A stretch of DNA of 64,000 nucleotides from Chryseobacterium sp. MYb7 (GTDB lineage: Bacteria > Bacteroidota > Bacteroidia > Flavobacteriales > Weeksellaceae), in assembly GCF_002979455.1 (NCBI RefSeq), contig NZ_PCOU01000028.1, positions 1 through 64,000 of the forward strand, written 5' to 3'. Below the pieces are notes generated by a model that was not told the origin of the DNA, ran no database searches, and saw only the letters and a list, made by a program, of their open reading frames with translations. Each line of letters starts with the position of its first letter. Positions within the stretch are counted from its first letter, which is position 1. Shown here in pieces: positions 1-8,660 of the stretch. The position numbers and the translations under genes are program-made.

Positions 1-251
1 GATTTTAGTTCTTTTTTTTGCAACTCTAAATTGCTAATTTTCTGGAAACTCTTTCTCTAAAAAGTTTAAACAGGTTCGGTATCAGATTTGGATAAACAAA
101 ATGAACGCATAATTTTATTTCATAATTGCTGAAAATATTTTTTAATTAAATTTTAAATAATCGTTGTAAAAAGCGGGATTTCCAAAATATTTTTTGGAGA
201 AAAAAGATTCTTTTAGTGTTGAAAAAACATTAAATTTGTGACATTGATATT
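1..251. other. Intergenic region upstream of ftsK
   Basis: No convincing open reading frame is visible. The region is AT-rich and ends with a -7-like box (231-238) just before the ftsK start. The left part may be the 3' flank of a gene outside the window. Confidence 0.5.
231..238 (+). promoter_or_regulatory. Candidate -7 box of ftsK promoter
   Basis: TAAATTTG fits the Bacteroidota -7 consensus TAnnTTTG and lies 13 bp before the ftsK ATG. No clean TTG is present at the -33 position, so this is a half-supported promoter with a very short leader. Confidence 0.4.
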
Positions 252-2822
252 ATGGACAAAAAGACACAAAAAAAACCGACTGAAATGCCTGAAAAAGGCA
301 GAATTTTATCTAAGCCACGTATTTTTTTCGGGCTTACTCTTATCCTTTTCTCAGCTGTCATGGCACTTTCATTCATTTCCTATTTAATGAACTGGAAAGC
401 AGATCAAAGCCAGGCAGGAACTATGCTGGACAAGACTATAAAATCTTCAAATATCTTTGGTAAGATAGGCGATTGGCTGGGCAATATTTTCATATTCGAA
501 AGTATTGGTATTGCCTCATTTATTATAGCCTTCTTATTTCTGGTAGTGGGTACCCTGATTCTTAAGAAGAAAATCTTCAAACCGTGGAAAACCATTGGAC
601 ACTCATTATTTTTCATTTGCTGGCTTCCTATTTTTATGGGAGCGCTTACTAAAGGACAAGGTGTTTTAGGAGGAGTTTATGGATATCAGATTATGGATTA
701 CCTTAATTCTATTATTGGAGCAGTAGGTTTATGGACTGTTTTAGCAGCGAGTATTCTTTTATATTTTATTCTTGAATTTAATCTTCGTCCAAGTTCTATC
801 AAATCAAAACTTGACAAGATCAATGAAAATACGATTGGAAAAGTAAAATCTATGATGCCTGATTCTAATGATGATTTCGAGGCAGATGAAGAATTGAAGG
901 AAGAAGCAGAAGAAGATACTGTATCCAGAGTTACGGTAAGTGATGTTAGCAATCATTCTCCAAATACTCCAATCAATACAGTAAGGGAACCAGAACCGGT
1001 AAGTGTTCCGAAAGGATTCCCTGAAGTTCCGGTTTCTACCGATATAGAAACGATTACCACTCCCAATCACACTTCTTTTGAAGCAGAGCCACGAGAGGTT
1101 TCTCAACCAGTAAGTTTAAATATTTCTTCAAAACCAATTGTTCCGGTTTCCAGTCCTGAAGAAGCTTTTGATATCAGACCATCCGCACCTTCTCCAGCTG
1201 TTACCAATACACCTGCACAAGATAACATTAAATTCAATGTAGAGGTAGCTCCGATGATTGATGTTTTGGATGATTCTGAGAAACAATCACAGGAATTGGT
1301 AGAAAAACATGGTTTGTATGACCACAAACTTGATCTGGCTAAATTTCAAATGCCGCCTGTAGAATTATTGAAAGACTATGGAAGTGAAGAAATCTCCATC
1401 AACAAAGAAGAATTAGAAGAAAATAAAAATAAGATTGTTGGACTTCTGAAAAATTTCAACGTAGGAATCGCAGAGATCAAAGCAACCATTGGTCCTACAG
1501 TGACCCTATACGAGATTGTTCCGGAAGCAGGGATTAGAGTAGCAGCGATTAAGAAACTGCAGGATGACATTGCACTAAACCTTTCTGCATTAGGAATCAG
1601 AATTATTGCTCCAATGCCGGGGAAAGGGACAATTGGTATTGAGGTACCAAGAAAAAATCCTACTATGGTTTCTATGCGTTCTGTGATTGCTTCTCAGAAA
1701 TTCCAGAATACAGATATGGATCTTCCGGTAGTTTTCGGAAAGACCATTTCTAACGAAGTCTTCATGGCTGACCTTTCAAAAATGCCACACTTGCTGATGG
1801 CTGGAGCAACAGGTCAGGGTAAATCTGTAGGGATTAACGCTATCCTTACTTCCCTACTCTACAAGAAGCACCCAAGCGAACTGAAATTTGTAATGGTAGA
1901 CCCTAAAAAAGTGGAACTTTCATTATATTCAAAAATCGAAAGACATTATCTGGCAAAACTACCGGATGCAGAAGAAGCAATCATTACAGATACCAATAAA
2001 GTAATCAATACTCTGAACTCTCTTTGTGTTGAAATGGATACCCGATATGATCTTCTTAAAAATGCTTTCTGTAAAAACTTAAAGGAATACAATAAGAAAT
2101 TTGCTGAAAGAAAATTAAATCCTGAAAACGGACACCGTTACTTACCTTATATCGTATTAGTGGTAGATGAGTTTGCGGATTTGATCATGACCGCAGGAAA
2201 AGAGGTTGAATTACCAATCGCCAGACTTGCACAGCTTGCAAGAGCCGTAGGAATCCACTTAATTGTAGCAACACAAAGACCATCTGTAAATGTAATTACA
2301 GGGATGATTAAAGCTAACTTCCCTGCAAGAGCGGCCTTCAGAGTAATCTCCAGTGTAGACTCCAGAACCATCCTTGATTCTCCGGGAGCAGATCAGCTGA
2401 TCGGTAAAGGAGATATGCTTTATTTCAACGGAAATGAGATCTTAAGACTTCAATGTGCTTTCGTAGATACTCCGGAAGTAGAAAGATTGGCAGAGTTCAT
2501 CGGAGAACAGAAAGGATACGCATCAGCGTTCTTACTTCCTGAATATGTTTCCGAAGACTCTACAAGTACAGTAGGCGCTTTTGATCCGAACGAAAAGGAT
2601 GCTTTATTTGAAGAAGCTGCAAGAATCATCGTTTCTACTCAGCAGGGTTCCACATCAATGCTTCAGAGACAATTGAAGCTGGGATATAACAGAGCCGGAA
2701 GAATTATGGATCAGCTTGAAGCTAGCGGTATTGTAGGAGGTTTCAACGGAGCTAAAGCAAGAGAAGTCATTATCAGCGACCTTCATTCTTTGGAACAGTT
2801 TTTGGAAGATCTGCGTAACTAA
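252..2822 (+). CDS. ftsK: DNA translocase FtsK
   Basis: This is an 856-residue FtsK/SpoIIIE-type septal DNA pump, which moves the terminus region through the closing division septum and helps resolve chromosome dimers. Four hydrophobic segments lie near residues 24-46, 86-104, 117-133 and 153-176. A low-complexity Pro/Ser/Glu linker follows to about residue 360, then the motor domain with Walker A GATGQGKS (518-525) and Walker B VVDEFADL (about 636-643). The C-terminal winged-helix gamma domain, which reads polar DNA motifs in known FtsK proteins, is near 785-850. All key motifs are intact. The LolA-like gene follows on the same strand after 63 bp, a pairing I recall from other flavobacteria. 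Confidence 0.95.
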   Translation: MDKKTQKKPTEMPEKGRILSKPRIFFGLTLILFSAVMALSFISYLMNWKADQSQAGTMLDKTIKSSNIFGKIGDWLGNIFIFESIGIASFIIAFLFLVVGTLILKKKIFKPWKTIGHSLFFICWLPIFMGALTKGQGVLGGVYGYQIMDYLNSIIGAVGLWTVLAASILLYFILEFNLRPSSIKSKLDKINENTIGKVKSMMPDSNDDFEADEELKEEAEEDTVSRVTVSDVSNHSPNTPINTVREPEPVSVPKGFPEVPVSTDIETITTPNHTSFEAEPREVSQPVSLNISSKPIVPVSSPEEAFDIRPSAPSPAVTNTPAQDNIKFNVEVAPMIDVLDDSEKQSQELVEKHGLYDHKLDLAKFQMPPVELLKDYGSEEISINKEELEENKNKIVGLLKNFNVGIAEIKATIGPTVTLYEIVPEAGIRVAAIKKLQDDIALNLSALGIRIIAPMPGKGTIGIEVPRKNPTMVSMRSVIASQKFQNTDMDLPVVFGKTISNEVFMADLSKMPHLLMAGATGQGKSVGINAILTSLLYKKHPSELKFVMVDPKKVELSLYSKIERHYLAKLPDAEEAIITDTNKVINTLNSLCVEMDTRYDLLKNAFCKNLKEYNKKFAERKLNPENGHRYLPYIVLVVDEFADLIMTAGKEVELPIARLAQLARAVGIHLIVATQRPSVNVITGMIKANFPARAAFRVISSVDSRTILDSPGADQLIGKGDMLYFNGNEILRLQCAFVDTPEVERLAEFIGEQKGYASAFLLPEYVSEDSTSTVGAFDPNEKDALFEEAARIIVSTQQGSTSMLQRQLKLGYNRAGRIMDQLEASGIVGGFNGAKAREVIISDLHSLEQFLEDLRN

Positions 2823-2885
2823 AGGAAAAATTGAATGATTTAACCTTTTAAAATTGAAAATGTCTAAAGATTATTAAATTAAAAA

Positions 2886-3533
2886 ATGAAAAATATTATT
2901 TCAAAAGTTATATTAGGAAGTTTTGTTGTAGGTGCAGTAGGTATGGCCAATGCTCAGAAGATTGATGCTAAAGCTAAAAAGATATTGGATGATATTACAG
3001 CCAACTATAATTCTAAAAAGAATTCTTACTTCAAATTTTCTTTTGGAAGTGGCCTTAACGGACAGGTGACGAAAACCGAACCAGGTATTTATTATGCTGC
3101 CGGAGAGAAGTACAAACTAAAGATCATGGATACAGAGCAGATCTTTGACGGAAGTAAAATTTACAATATCAATGCTGATGATATGGAAGTAACCATTGCT
3201 AAACCTAACGGAAGCAGCACTATGTTCTCCCCTATCAACTACCTTACCACCTACAGAAACGATTACAATGTAACGTATAACGGTAAGAAAATGGTCAATG
3301 GTGTGAATGCTGACTTTATTAAGCTGACTCCCGTAAAAGCAAACGGAATACAGTTCGTGTATCTTTTTGTAGATTCTGCAAAAAAGCAGATGGTAAAACT
3401 GGAACAGCACGGAAACAACAAAGATGTTGCAGTAATTGCCATTAAAGAATATAAGGAAAACCAAGAACTGGATCCAAATATGTTTGTTTTTGACAAAAAT
3501 AAGTTTAAAAACTACGTCATTACAGAACTTTAA
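2886..3533 (+). CDS. lolA: LolA-like outer-membrane lipoprotein carrier protein
   Basis: The 215-residue product starts with a clear Sec signal peptide (residues 1-23, cleavage after ANA) and continues as a soluble periplasmic domain rich in beta strands. The repeated pattern of tyrosine-containing strands (GIYYAAGEKYKLKI, IFDGSKIYNIN) and the C-terminal DPNMFVFD segment resemble the LolA/LolB fold. LolA carries lipoproteins from the LolCDE complex to the outer membrane. The gene is downstream of ftsK and ends in a strong hairpin terminator, so ftsK and this gene may share a transcript. The family call rests on pattern recognition; LolA proteins diverge strongly in sequence. Confidence 0.75.
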   Translation: MKNIISKVILGSFVVGAVGMANAQKIDAKAKKILDDITANYNSKKNSYFKFSFGSGLNGQVTKTEPGIYYAAGEKYKLKIMDTEQIFDGSKIYNINADDMEVTIAKPNGSSTMFSPINYLTTYRNDYNVTYNGKKMVNGVNADFIKLTPVKANGIQFVYLFVDSAKKQMVKLEQHGNNKDVAVIAIKEYKENQELDPNMFVFDKNKFKNYVITEL

Positions 3534-3597
3534 AAAGCTGAAAGTGAATTCGCAACTAGGCAAATTTGCTTTTTAAGTTAAAAAAATAACAAAATAT

Positions 3598-3629
3598 AAA
3601 AAGCCACAAGTAAACTTTGTGGCTTTTTG
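3598..3629 (+). terminator. Intrinsic terminator after the LolA-like gene
   Basis: Arms AAGCCACAAG and CTTTGTGGCTT flank a TAAA loop and are followed by a T run. The lptF-type gene starts only 15 bp later. Confidence 0.85.
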
Positions 3630-3631
3630 AT

Positions 3632-3639
3632 TAATTTTG
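3632..3639 (+). promoter_or_regulatory. Candidate -7 box immediately before the LptF/LptG-type gene
   Basis: TAATTTTG matches TAnnTTTG and ends 4 bp before the ATG, so transcription would begin at or next to the start codon. No TTG is visible at the expected -33 position. Confidence 0.4.
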
Positions 3640-3643
3640 GCAC

Positions 3644-5101
3644 ATGTTAAAAATACTAGACCGATATATCATAAAAACCTTCTTTGGACCGTTTTTCTTT
3701 ATATTCAGCGTATTGTTTTTCATTTTTATTGTAAACATTATCTGGGTTCAGTTAGGACAGTTTATGGGAAAAGGATTAAGCTACTGGCAGATCCTCAAAC
3801 TTCTTTTTTACCTTGGGGTAAATGTTATCAGTATGGTTCTTCCGCTTACGATTCTCCTTGCGAGCATCATGTCATTCGGGGAATTTGGAGAACGTTACGA
3901 GCTTGCGGCAATGAAAGCAGCGGGGATTCCTTTGACTAGAGTCATGACTCCCCTGTTGGGAATTTCAACGGCACTTGCCATCATGTTGTTTTTCTTTTCC
4001 AATAATATTATCCCGGATTTTCAGAAGAAAGCCAAAAACATGCTTTTTAATATTGCCCAGACAAAACCGGCAATCAACTTTACTCCAGGTCAGTTTATCG
4101 ACCAGATCCCGGGTTATATGGTGAAGTTTGATAAAATATACGGTGAAAACGGAGAAAATATTGAAGGGGTTTTTGTTCACAAAAAAGCCAATGCTTATGA
4201 AAACCAACAATCTGTAGTAGCAGAAAAAGGAAAATTTGTTCCAGCAGTGAATAAGAATTTTCTAAAACTTGTACTATATAACGGATATGTATTTGAAGAT
4301 GCTTTCGCAGGAAAAGGTGACAATGTAAGACTGAAACAGCCCGATCAGGCCATTAAATTTGATACACTGGTTTCCCACTTCGATATCAGTGAAATCATTA
4401 ATAAAGCCATCGAAAAAGAACAGATTACAGATGACTACCGTTTCCAAACATACAACCAGCTTAACGAAACGGTCAGCAAAAGTAAAAAAGACAATAAGCA
4501 GTTCTTTGATAATATCGGATCTGAAGTTCTTAATCAGACCAATTCCGTTGTCAGTTATATGGATAAAGGCAACAAACATAAAGTAGCTGCTAAAACCCAG
4601 ATAAAACTGGATACGGTAAAAGGCGACAAAAAATTGGAAATTATTTACAATTCCTACAACAGGCTAGACAACCTGAAATCTACTTTAGATTCTAAAAAGA
4701 ATGAATACAGCTCCAATGTAAAATATTTCAGCAAAGTAGTGATCTACCAGCAGAGAATTGTAGCCTATTCAGTGACCTGTATTATCTTTTTCCTGATTGG
4801 AGCAAGCTTAGGTTCTATCATCAGAAAAGGAGGAATGGGACTTCCGGTAATCATCGCCATTGTTATTTTCATTGTCTTTTATGTAATGAATGTTGGGGTG
4901 GAAAACCTGTCATGGAGTGGAAAAATGAATCCTTATCTTGCAGCCTGGCTTCCTAACCTGATCCTTCTTCCATTTGGAGTATGGATGACGTATAAAGCGC
5001 TTACGGATTCACAATTATTTGATGCTGAAAAATACAAAGCATTATTCAAACCGATTACCAAAAGGTTTTCAAAAAGTAAAGAACATCAGAGGTATCAATA
5101 A
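3644..5101 (+). CDS. LptF/LptG family (YjgP/YjgQ) permease
   Basis: This 485-residue protein has the architecture of the LptF/LptG half-transporters of the LptB2FG ABC system, which extracts lipopolysaccharide from the inner membrane. Three membrane segments are at the N-terminus (about 10-35, 50-80, 100-120), a large beta-rich periplasmic domain spans the middle, and three more are at the C-terminus (about 365-460). The N-terminal phrase LKILDRYIIKTFFGPFFF is typical of the family. It is a single gene with its own terminator upstream and another after its stop. Whether it is LptF or LptG cannot be settled from this gene alone. Confidence 0.88.
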   Translation: MLKILDRYIIKTFFGPFFFIFSVLFFIFIVNIIWVQLGQFMGKGLSYWQILKLLFYLGVNVISMVLPLTILLASIMSFGEFGERYELAAMKAAGIPLTRVMTPLLGISTALAIMLFFFSNNIIPDFQKKAKNMLFNIAQTKPAINFTPGQFIDQIPGYMVKFDKIYGENGENIEGVFVHKKANAYENQQSVVAEKGKFVPAVNKNFLKLVLYNGYVFEDAFAGKGDNVRLKQPDQAIKFDTLVSHFDISEIINKAIEKEQITDDYRFQTYNQLNETVSKSKKDNKQFFDNIGSEVLNQTNSVVSYMDKGNKHKVAAKTQIKLDTVKGDKKLEIIYNSYNRLDNLKSTLDSKKNEYSSNVKYFSKVVIYQQRIVAYSVTCIIFFLIGASLGSIIRKGGMGLPVIIAIVIFIVFYVMNVGVENLSWSGKMNPYLAAWLPNLILLPFGVWMTYKALTDSQLFDAEKYKALFKPITKRFSKSKEHQRYQ

Positions 5102-5122
5102 TTCTGATCTTAAAATAAAAAC

Positions 5123-5153
5123 AAAAAGCTCCGGAAAAATTCGGAGCTTTTTT
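5123..5153 (+). terminator. Intrinsic terminator after the LptF/LptG-type gene
   Basis: AAAAAGCTCCG and CGGAGCTTTTTT form a strong stem around a short loop, directly followed by T residues. Confidence 0.9.
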
Positions 5154-5203
5154 GTGGATTAAAGTAAAATATTTTGTTTTATATTATTTTGAATTTAAAA
5201 AAT

Positions 5204-5211
5204 TATATTTG
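5204..5211 (+). promoter_or_regulatory. Candidate -7 box of the secreted-protein gene
   Basis: TATATTTG matches TAnnTTTG and lies 20 bp before the ATG at 5232, a usual leader length. No well-spaced TTG was found upstream. Confidence 0.5.
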
Positions 5212-5231
5212 CTAAAATTTAAAACAAAACC

Positions 5232-6023
5232 ATGAAGAAATTACTACTTATTGGCCTGTTTGGTCTTCTTTCTCTGAATATCTACGCTCAGGATCAGGAT
5301 GACAACGGAATTTACAATGGAGAAAAATACGGTTATATTATTGAAAAATCCGGAAAGAAAATTGAAGGTGTCGTACAATTGCACGGAGGATATTCCAGTC
5401 CATGGCAAAATCAGTTAAAAGTAAAATTTGCAGCTATCGCAGATATTGATAAAGTAAAGAACAGGATTAAATTCAAAACCTACGATTCGGACGATATCAA
5501 AGAATATATGCTGTATCAAGGTGATACTCCAAGGATCTTTAAGTCTGTAAAATATTCGAATATAAGAGAAGCTTTAAACAGTTCTGAAAGCTCTACAGGA
5601 TTAGCAGCAGGCTTTAAGGCAATCAACAATCTTTCAAGAACAGAACAGTTTGCAGAAGTAGTGGTTGAAGGTAAAATAACTGTTTATAAACTTTACGGCT
5701 ATCCTACTGCTCTTTCAGCTAATAGTACCCAGGCTATTTCTCAGGCAGAAACAGACCGATTAAGAGAAAACCCGAATTATATTTTTTCTAAAAAAGGTGG
5801 AAAAGTAGAAGAACTGACTCCTGCAAAAGCGAAAATTATCCTTGCAGACTGTCCTTATGTAAAAGCAAAAATTGCAAAAGGAGAATACGGATCACTAAAA
5901 AATGAAGAAAAGAAAAGATCCGGATTTGGGAAATTTATCCGCGATGAAATAAGCAATGCTACAGTAGATAAGCTTTCAATCATCAATGAAGTGATCTATG
6001 ATTACAATGAGAACTGTAAATAA
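5232..6023 (+). CDS. Secreted protein of unknown function
   Basis: The 263-residue product begins with a clear Sec signal peptide (MKKLLLIGLFGLLSLNIYA, then QD). The mature part is soluble and of mixed composition, with no lipobox, no membrane segments and no enzyme motif I recognise. Its early section reads as a short beta-sheet unit (GYIIEKSGKKIEGVVQL), and the end is rich in lysine and glutamate. It is a single-gene unit between two strong terminators with its own -7 box. I do not recognise the family; a periplasmic or surface role is the most that can be inferred. Confidence 0.7.
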   Translation: MKKLLLIGLFGLLSLNIYAQDQDDNGIYNGEKYGYIIEKSGKKIEGVVQLHGGYSSPWQNQLKVKFAAIADIDKVKNRIKFKTYDSDDIKEYMLYQGDTPRIFKSVKYSNIREALNSSESSTGLAAGFKAINNLSRTEQFAEVVVEGKITVYKLYGYPTALSANSTQAISQAETDRLRENPNYIFSKKGGKVEELTPAKAKIILADCPYVKAKIAKGEYGSLKNEEKKRSGFGKFIRDEISNATVDKLSIINEVIYDYNENCK

Positions 6024-6030
6024 AATATAC

Positions 6031-6066
6031 AAAAAGAGGCTTCCAACGGAAACCTCTTTTTTATTT
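6031..6066. terminator. Bidirectional terminator between convergent genes
   Basis: AAAAGAGGCTTCC and GGAAACCTCTTTT form a stem (6032-6044 and 6048-6060) with T runs on both sides. It serves the secreted-protein gene (+) and the KAS III gene (-). Its arms recur almost unchanged at 7684-7709. Confidence 0.88.
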
Positions 6067-6107
6067 TTAGTATTGAAAATTTCAATTTCTTATTTATTAT
6101 TATAAGC

Positions 6108-7166
6108 TTAAAACTTATATACAAAAGCATTAATATTCATGCCTGCACCTACTGAAGCAAATAAAACCACATCATTTTTCTCAATCTTATGATGTTCCAG
6201 TTCATCCTTTAAAATCATTGTCAACAAAGTTGGAATGGTAGCTACACTGCTGTTTCCTAGTTTATGAATAACCATAGGCATTATATTTTCCGGAGTTGGC
6301 ATATCATACAGCTGATAAAACCTGTTAACAATAGCTTCATCCATTTTTTCATTAGCCTGATGAATGATAATTTTATTCAATTGATTAATAGAATATCCGC
6401 TGTTATCCAGACATCTCTTCATGGCATCAGGAACATTTACCAGAGCAAATTCGTATATTTTTCTGCCATCCATTTTGATGTATCTTGTATCCTGACATCC
6501 TTCATTATTATAGGACTTTCCAAAATACAGATAATCTTTTTCCTCAAATGTATAAGAAGCTGATAAATGAGACTTAATTCCGGAATCATCCTCATTATTC
6601 ACCTCCAAAACCGCTGCTCCTGCTCCATCGGCATAGATCATACTGTCCCTGTCATGAATATCCACTACACGGGAAAGCGTTTCCCCACCAATCACCAAAC
6701 ATCGCTTTGCAATACCTGATTTAATAAATGCATTAGCCTGTATCACTCCTTCAATCCATCCAGGACATCCGAAAAGAACATCATAGGCAACACAGAAATT
6801 ATTTTTGATTCCTAATACATGTTTTACTCTGGCAGCAAGACTGGGTACCGCATCAGACTGAACTGTCCCAAACCGGACATCCCCGAAATTATGCGCAAAT
6901 ATAATATAGTCTAATGTTTCCGGATCTATTCCCGCATCTTCAATGGCTGCACGGGCTGCAATAAGCCCAAGATCTGAAGTAACCTCTGTACTGTGAGCAT
7001 ATCTCCTCTCTTCAATCCCTGTAATTTTTTTTAACTTATCTGTAATGGAAGCATTATCGTCCTTCAATAATACACCTTGTTCATTAAGAAAAATATGTTT
7101 ATCAAAAAATAGATTGGTTATTGTTTCCGACGGGATATAGTTACCTACACCAATAATTTTAGTCAT
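6108..7166 (-). CDS. 3-oxoacyl-ACP synthase III family protein (FabH/DarB-like)
   Basis: This 352-residue thiolase-fold condensing enzyme carries the KAS III catalytic triad: Cys134 in FGCPGW, His269 in IIHQAN and Asn305 in LGNSS. Family members either start fatty-acid synthesis from acetyl-CoA (FabH) or make specialised lipids, for example DarB in dialkylresorcinol/flexirubin synthesis. Here it stands alone with no acyl carrier protein or other fab/dar genes beside it, so the specialised role is possible but not shown. It has a long (565 bp) upstream region and is flanked by two near-identical hairpins. Confidence 0.85.
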   Translation of the reverse strand: MTKIIGVGNYIPSETITNLFFDKHIFLNEQGVLLKDDNASITDKLKKITGIEERRYAHSTEVTSDLGLIAARAAIEDAGIDPETLDYIIFAHNFGDVRFGTVQSDAVPSLAARVKHVLGIKNNFCVAYDVLFGCPGWIEGVIQANAFIKSGIAKRCLVIGGETLSRVVDIHDRDSMIYADGAGAAVLEVNNEDDSGIKSHLSASYTFEEKDYLYFGKSYNNEGCQDTRYIKMDGRKIYEFALVNVPDAMKRCLDNSGYSINQLNKIIIHQANEKMDEAIVNRFYQLYDMPTPENIMPMVIHKLGNSSVATIPTLLTMILKDELEHHKIEKNDVVLFASVGAGMNINAFVYKF

Positions 7167-7731
7167 CGCTTTAGCATTTTGATTTCCAGATCATTATATA
7201 ATAAATCGGAATAATTTTGTAAATATAACGATTAAAAGCTAATAATCAGTATTTCTTTTTATGCAAAGAATACAGATCATCACTGATAAAAATACAACAA
7301 TCTATCATTCAACAACTTTAATTTTCAATAAAAAAACAAAAAATATATTTCAAAAAAAATATCCATACTCTTCCCTCAGTTTTTGTAGGAATATTTTACC
7401 ATATAAAGTTGAATTAAATAAAACCTCCTGCGGCTAACAAGAGGTCCAATGAAGACAACAGAATCTGTAAAGCTTCCGGCTTCATTGTTCTAAAAATTTA
7501 AAAAAATAATTTAATATATTGAAAATGTGTTCCTTGCTAATTTCGTTTAAAGGTACACTATTAAAAATGGATAATACGATAAAGATTATATTTGTTTGAA
7601 AAACACAATCTTCCGTAGAAAACATTCTCTTTTAATTTCTATAAACTATATCTCCTCATCACTCCATGATTAAGTCACAAAAAAAGAGGCTTCCCATTGG
7701 AAACCTCTTATCTATTTTCAAAAACTGAAAA
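7167..7731. other. Long intergenic region between KAS III and frr
   Basis: No credible coding sequence is visible in 565 bp. It should contain the promoter of the minus-strand KAS III gene, though no exact -7 box was found close to that start. An inverted repeat CAATGAAG/CTTCATTG lies at 7447-7454 and 7480-7487. A plus-strand TATATTTG box sits at 7587-7594 with no gene behind it before the frr terminator. A short untranslated transcript is possible but unsupported. Confidence 0.4.
7680..7712 (-). terminator. Terminator after frr
   Basis: AAGAGGCTTCC (7684-7694) and GGAAACCTCTT (7699-7709) form a stem with one C-A mismatch. On the minus strand the stem is followed by a T run, so it ends frr transcription. 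Confidence 0.85.
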
Positions 7732-8286
7732 TTATACTTTCATAATTTCAGCCTCTTTTGTCTTAAGATGCTCATCACAAAGCTTCACATATTTATCTGT
7801 ATAAGACTGGATTTCTTCTTCCACTCCTTTTACAACATCTTCAGAAACTCCTTCCAGCTTTTTAAGTTCTTTCAAACCATCCTGTCTGGCGTTTCTTACC
7901 GTTACTTTAGTGTTCTCAGCTTCTACTTTAGCCTGCTTTGCAAGCTCTCTTCTTCTTTCCTCTGTCAAAGGCGGAACATTCAGAATGATGTTTTCCCCGT
8001 TATTAGAAGGTGCAAAACCTAAGTTGGAGTTGATGATCGCTTTTTCAATCGCGTTGATTGCTGTTCTGTCCCAAGGTTGAATAGAGATTGTCATCGCATC
8101 CGGAACAGAAACATTGGCAACCTGGTTGATAGGAGTCATTGCTCCGTAATATTCTACCATTACATCCTGAACCATTGATGTAGAAGCACGTCCTGCTCTA
8201 ATTCTTTGAAATGCGTGATCCAGGTGCTTTACAGCTGCATCCATGTCTTGTTTTACAGATTCTAATATAAGATCTAATTCTTCCAT
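7732..8286 (-). CDS. frr: Ribosome recycling factor
   Basis: The 184-residue product matches the standard length and two-domain pattern of RRF: a three-helix bundle plus a small beta domain. Recognisable segments are HAFQRIRAGRAS near the start, the ISIQPWDRTAINAIEKAI stretch, and NVPPLTEERRRELAKQAK later. RRF splits post-termination ribosomes together with EF-G. The start was taken at MEELDL (8286), not the longer reading starting at 8316, because it gives the usual RRF length. In many bacteria frr directly follows pyrH; here pyrH lies 3.1 kb upstream on the same strand with unrelated genes between. Confidence 0.96.
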   Translation of the reverse strand: MEELDLILESVKQDMDAAVKHLDHAFQRIRAGRASTSMVQDVMVEYYGAMTPINQVANVSVPDAMTISIQPWDRTAINAIEKAIINSNLGFAPSNNGENIILNVPPLTEERRRELAKQAKVEAENTKVTVRNARQDGLKELKKLEGVSEDVVKGVEEEIQSYTDKYVKLCDEHLKTKEAEIMKV

Positions 8287-8352
8287 TATTATATTAAAGT
8301 TTGATAAATTACACATCTATTAATCATACTGAATATCAATGAATTAAATCTA

Positions 8353-8377
8353 AAAACACTGTAAACATCAGTGTTTT
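8353..8377 (-). terminator. Hairpin in front of frr (terminator or leader structure)
   Basis: AAAACACTG (8353-8361) and CAGTGTTTT (8369-8377) pair around a 7-nt loop. On the minus strand a T run follows. It sits between a TATTTTTG -7 candidate (8415-8422, minus strand) and the frr start, so it could insulate frr from upstream genes or act in its leader. Confidence 0.55.
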
Positions 8378-8464
8378 CTTATTGTTTTAAATTATTTTTT
8401 ACTATTCAGTGCTGCAAAAATAATGATTATTTCCATATTTTGGTAAGACTACATTCTGTATTTT

Positions 8465-8650
8465 ATGAAAACGTTGATATTTTTAAAAATGACAAGCAAC
8501 AAAATTGAAAGTCATCTAGAATCTTTAGGCAAATTAAACTTAGGAATTGTCAATGGCAGCTATTGGAAAAGAAAAGACGGCATAAATGTAATACACATTC
8601 ATCTTGTGTTCAATTTGTTAACAGAAGATGAATTCAAAAGTCCCAATTAA
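8465..8650 (+). CDS. Possible small hypothetical protein
   Basis: A 61-codon open frame (or 53 codons from the second Met) encodes a soluble peptide with no signal peptide, membrane segment or motif I recognise. It lies between frr and a minus-strand membrane protein, in an accessory patch that splits pyrH from frr. There is no clear -7 box before it. It could be a real small gene or chance. Confidence 0.3.
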   Translation: MKTLIFLKMTSNKIESHLESLGKLNLGIVNGSYWKRKDGINVIHIHLVFNLLTEDEFKSPN

Positions 8651-8660
8651 GGAGCTATTT

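Noticed and set aside
3117..3563. Long minus-strand frames opposite the LolA-like gene
   Set aside because: They lie antisense to a gene with clear signal peptide and domain pattern and show no recognised motif; the same applies to other long antisense frames opposite ftsK, uvrA and the large kinase.
8286..8316. Longer RRF start at 8316
   Set aside because: It adds ten residues before MEELDL and gives a length beyond the usual for RRF.
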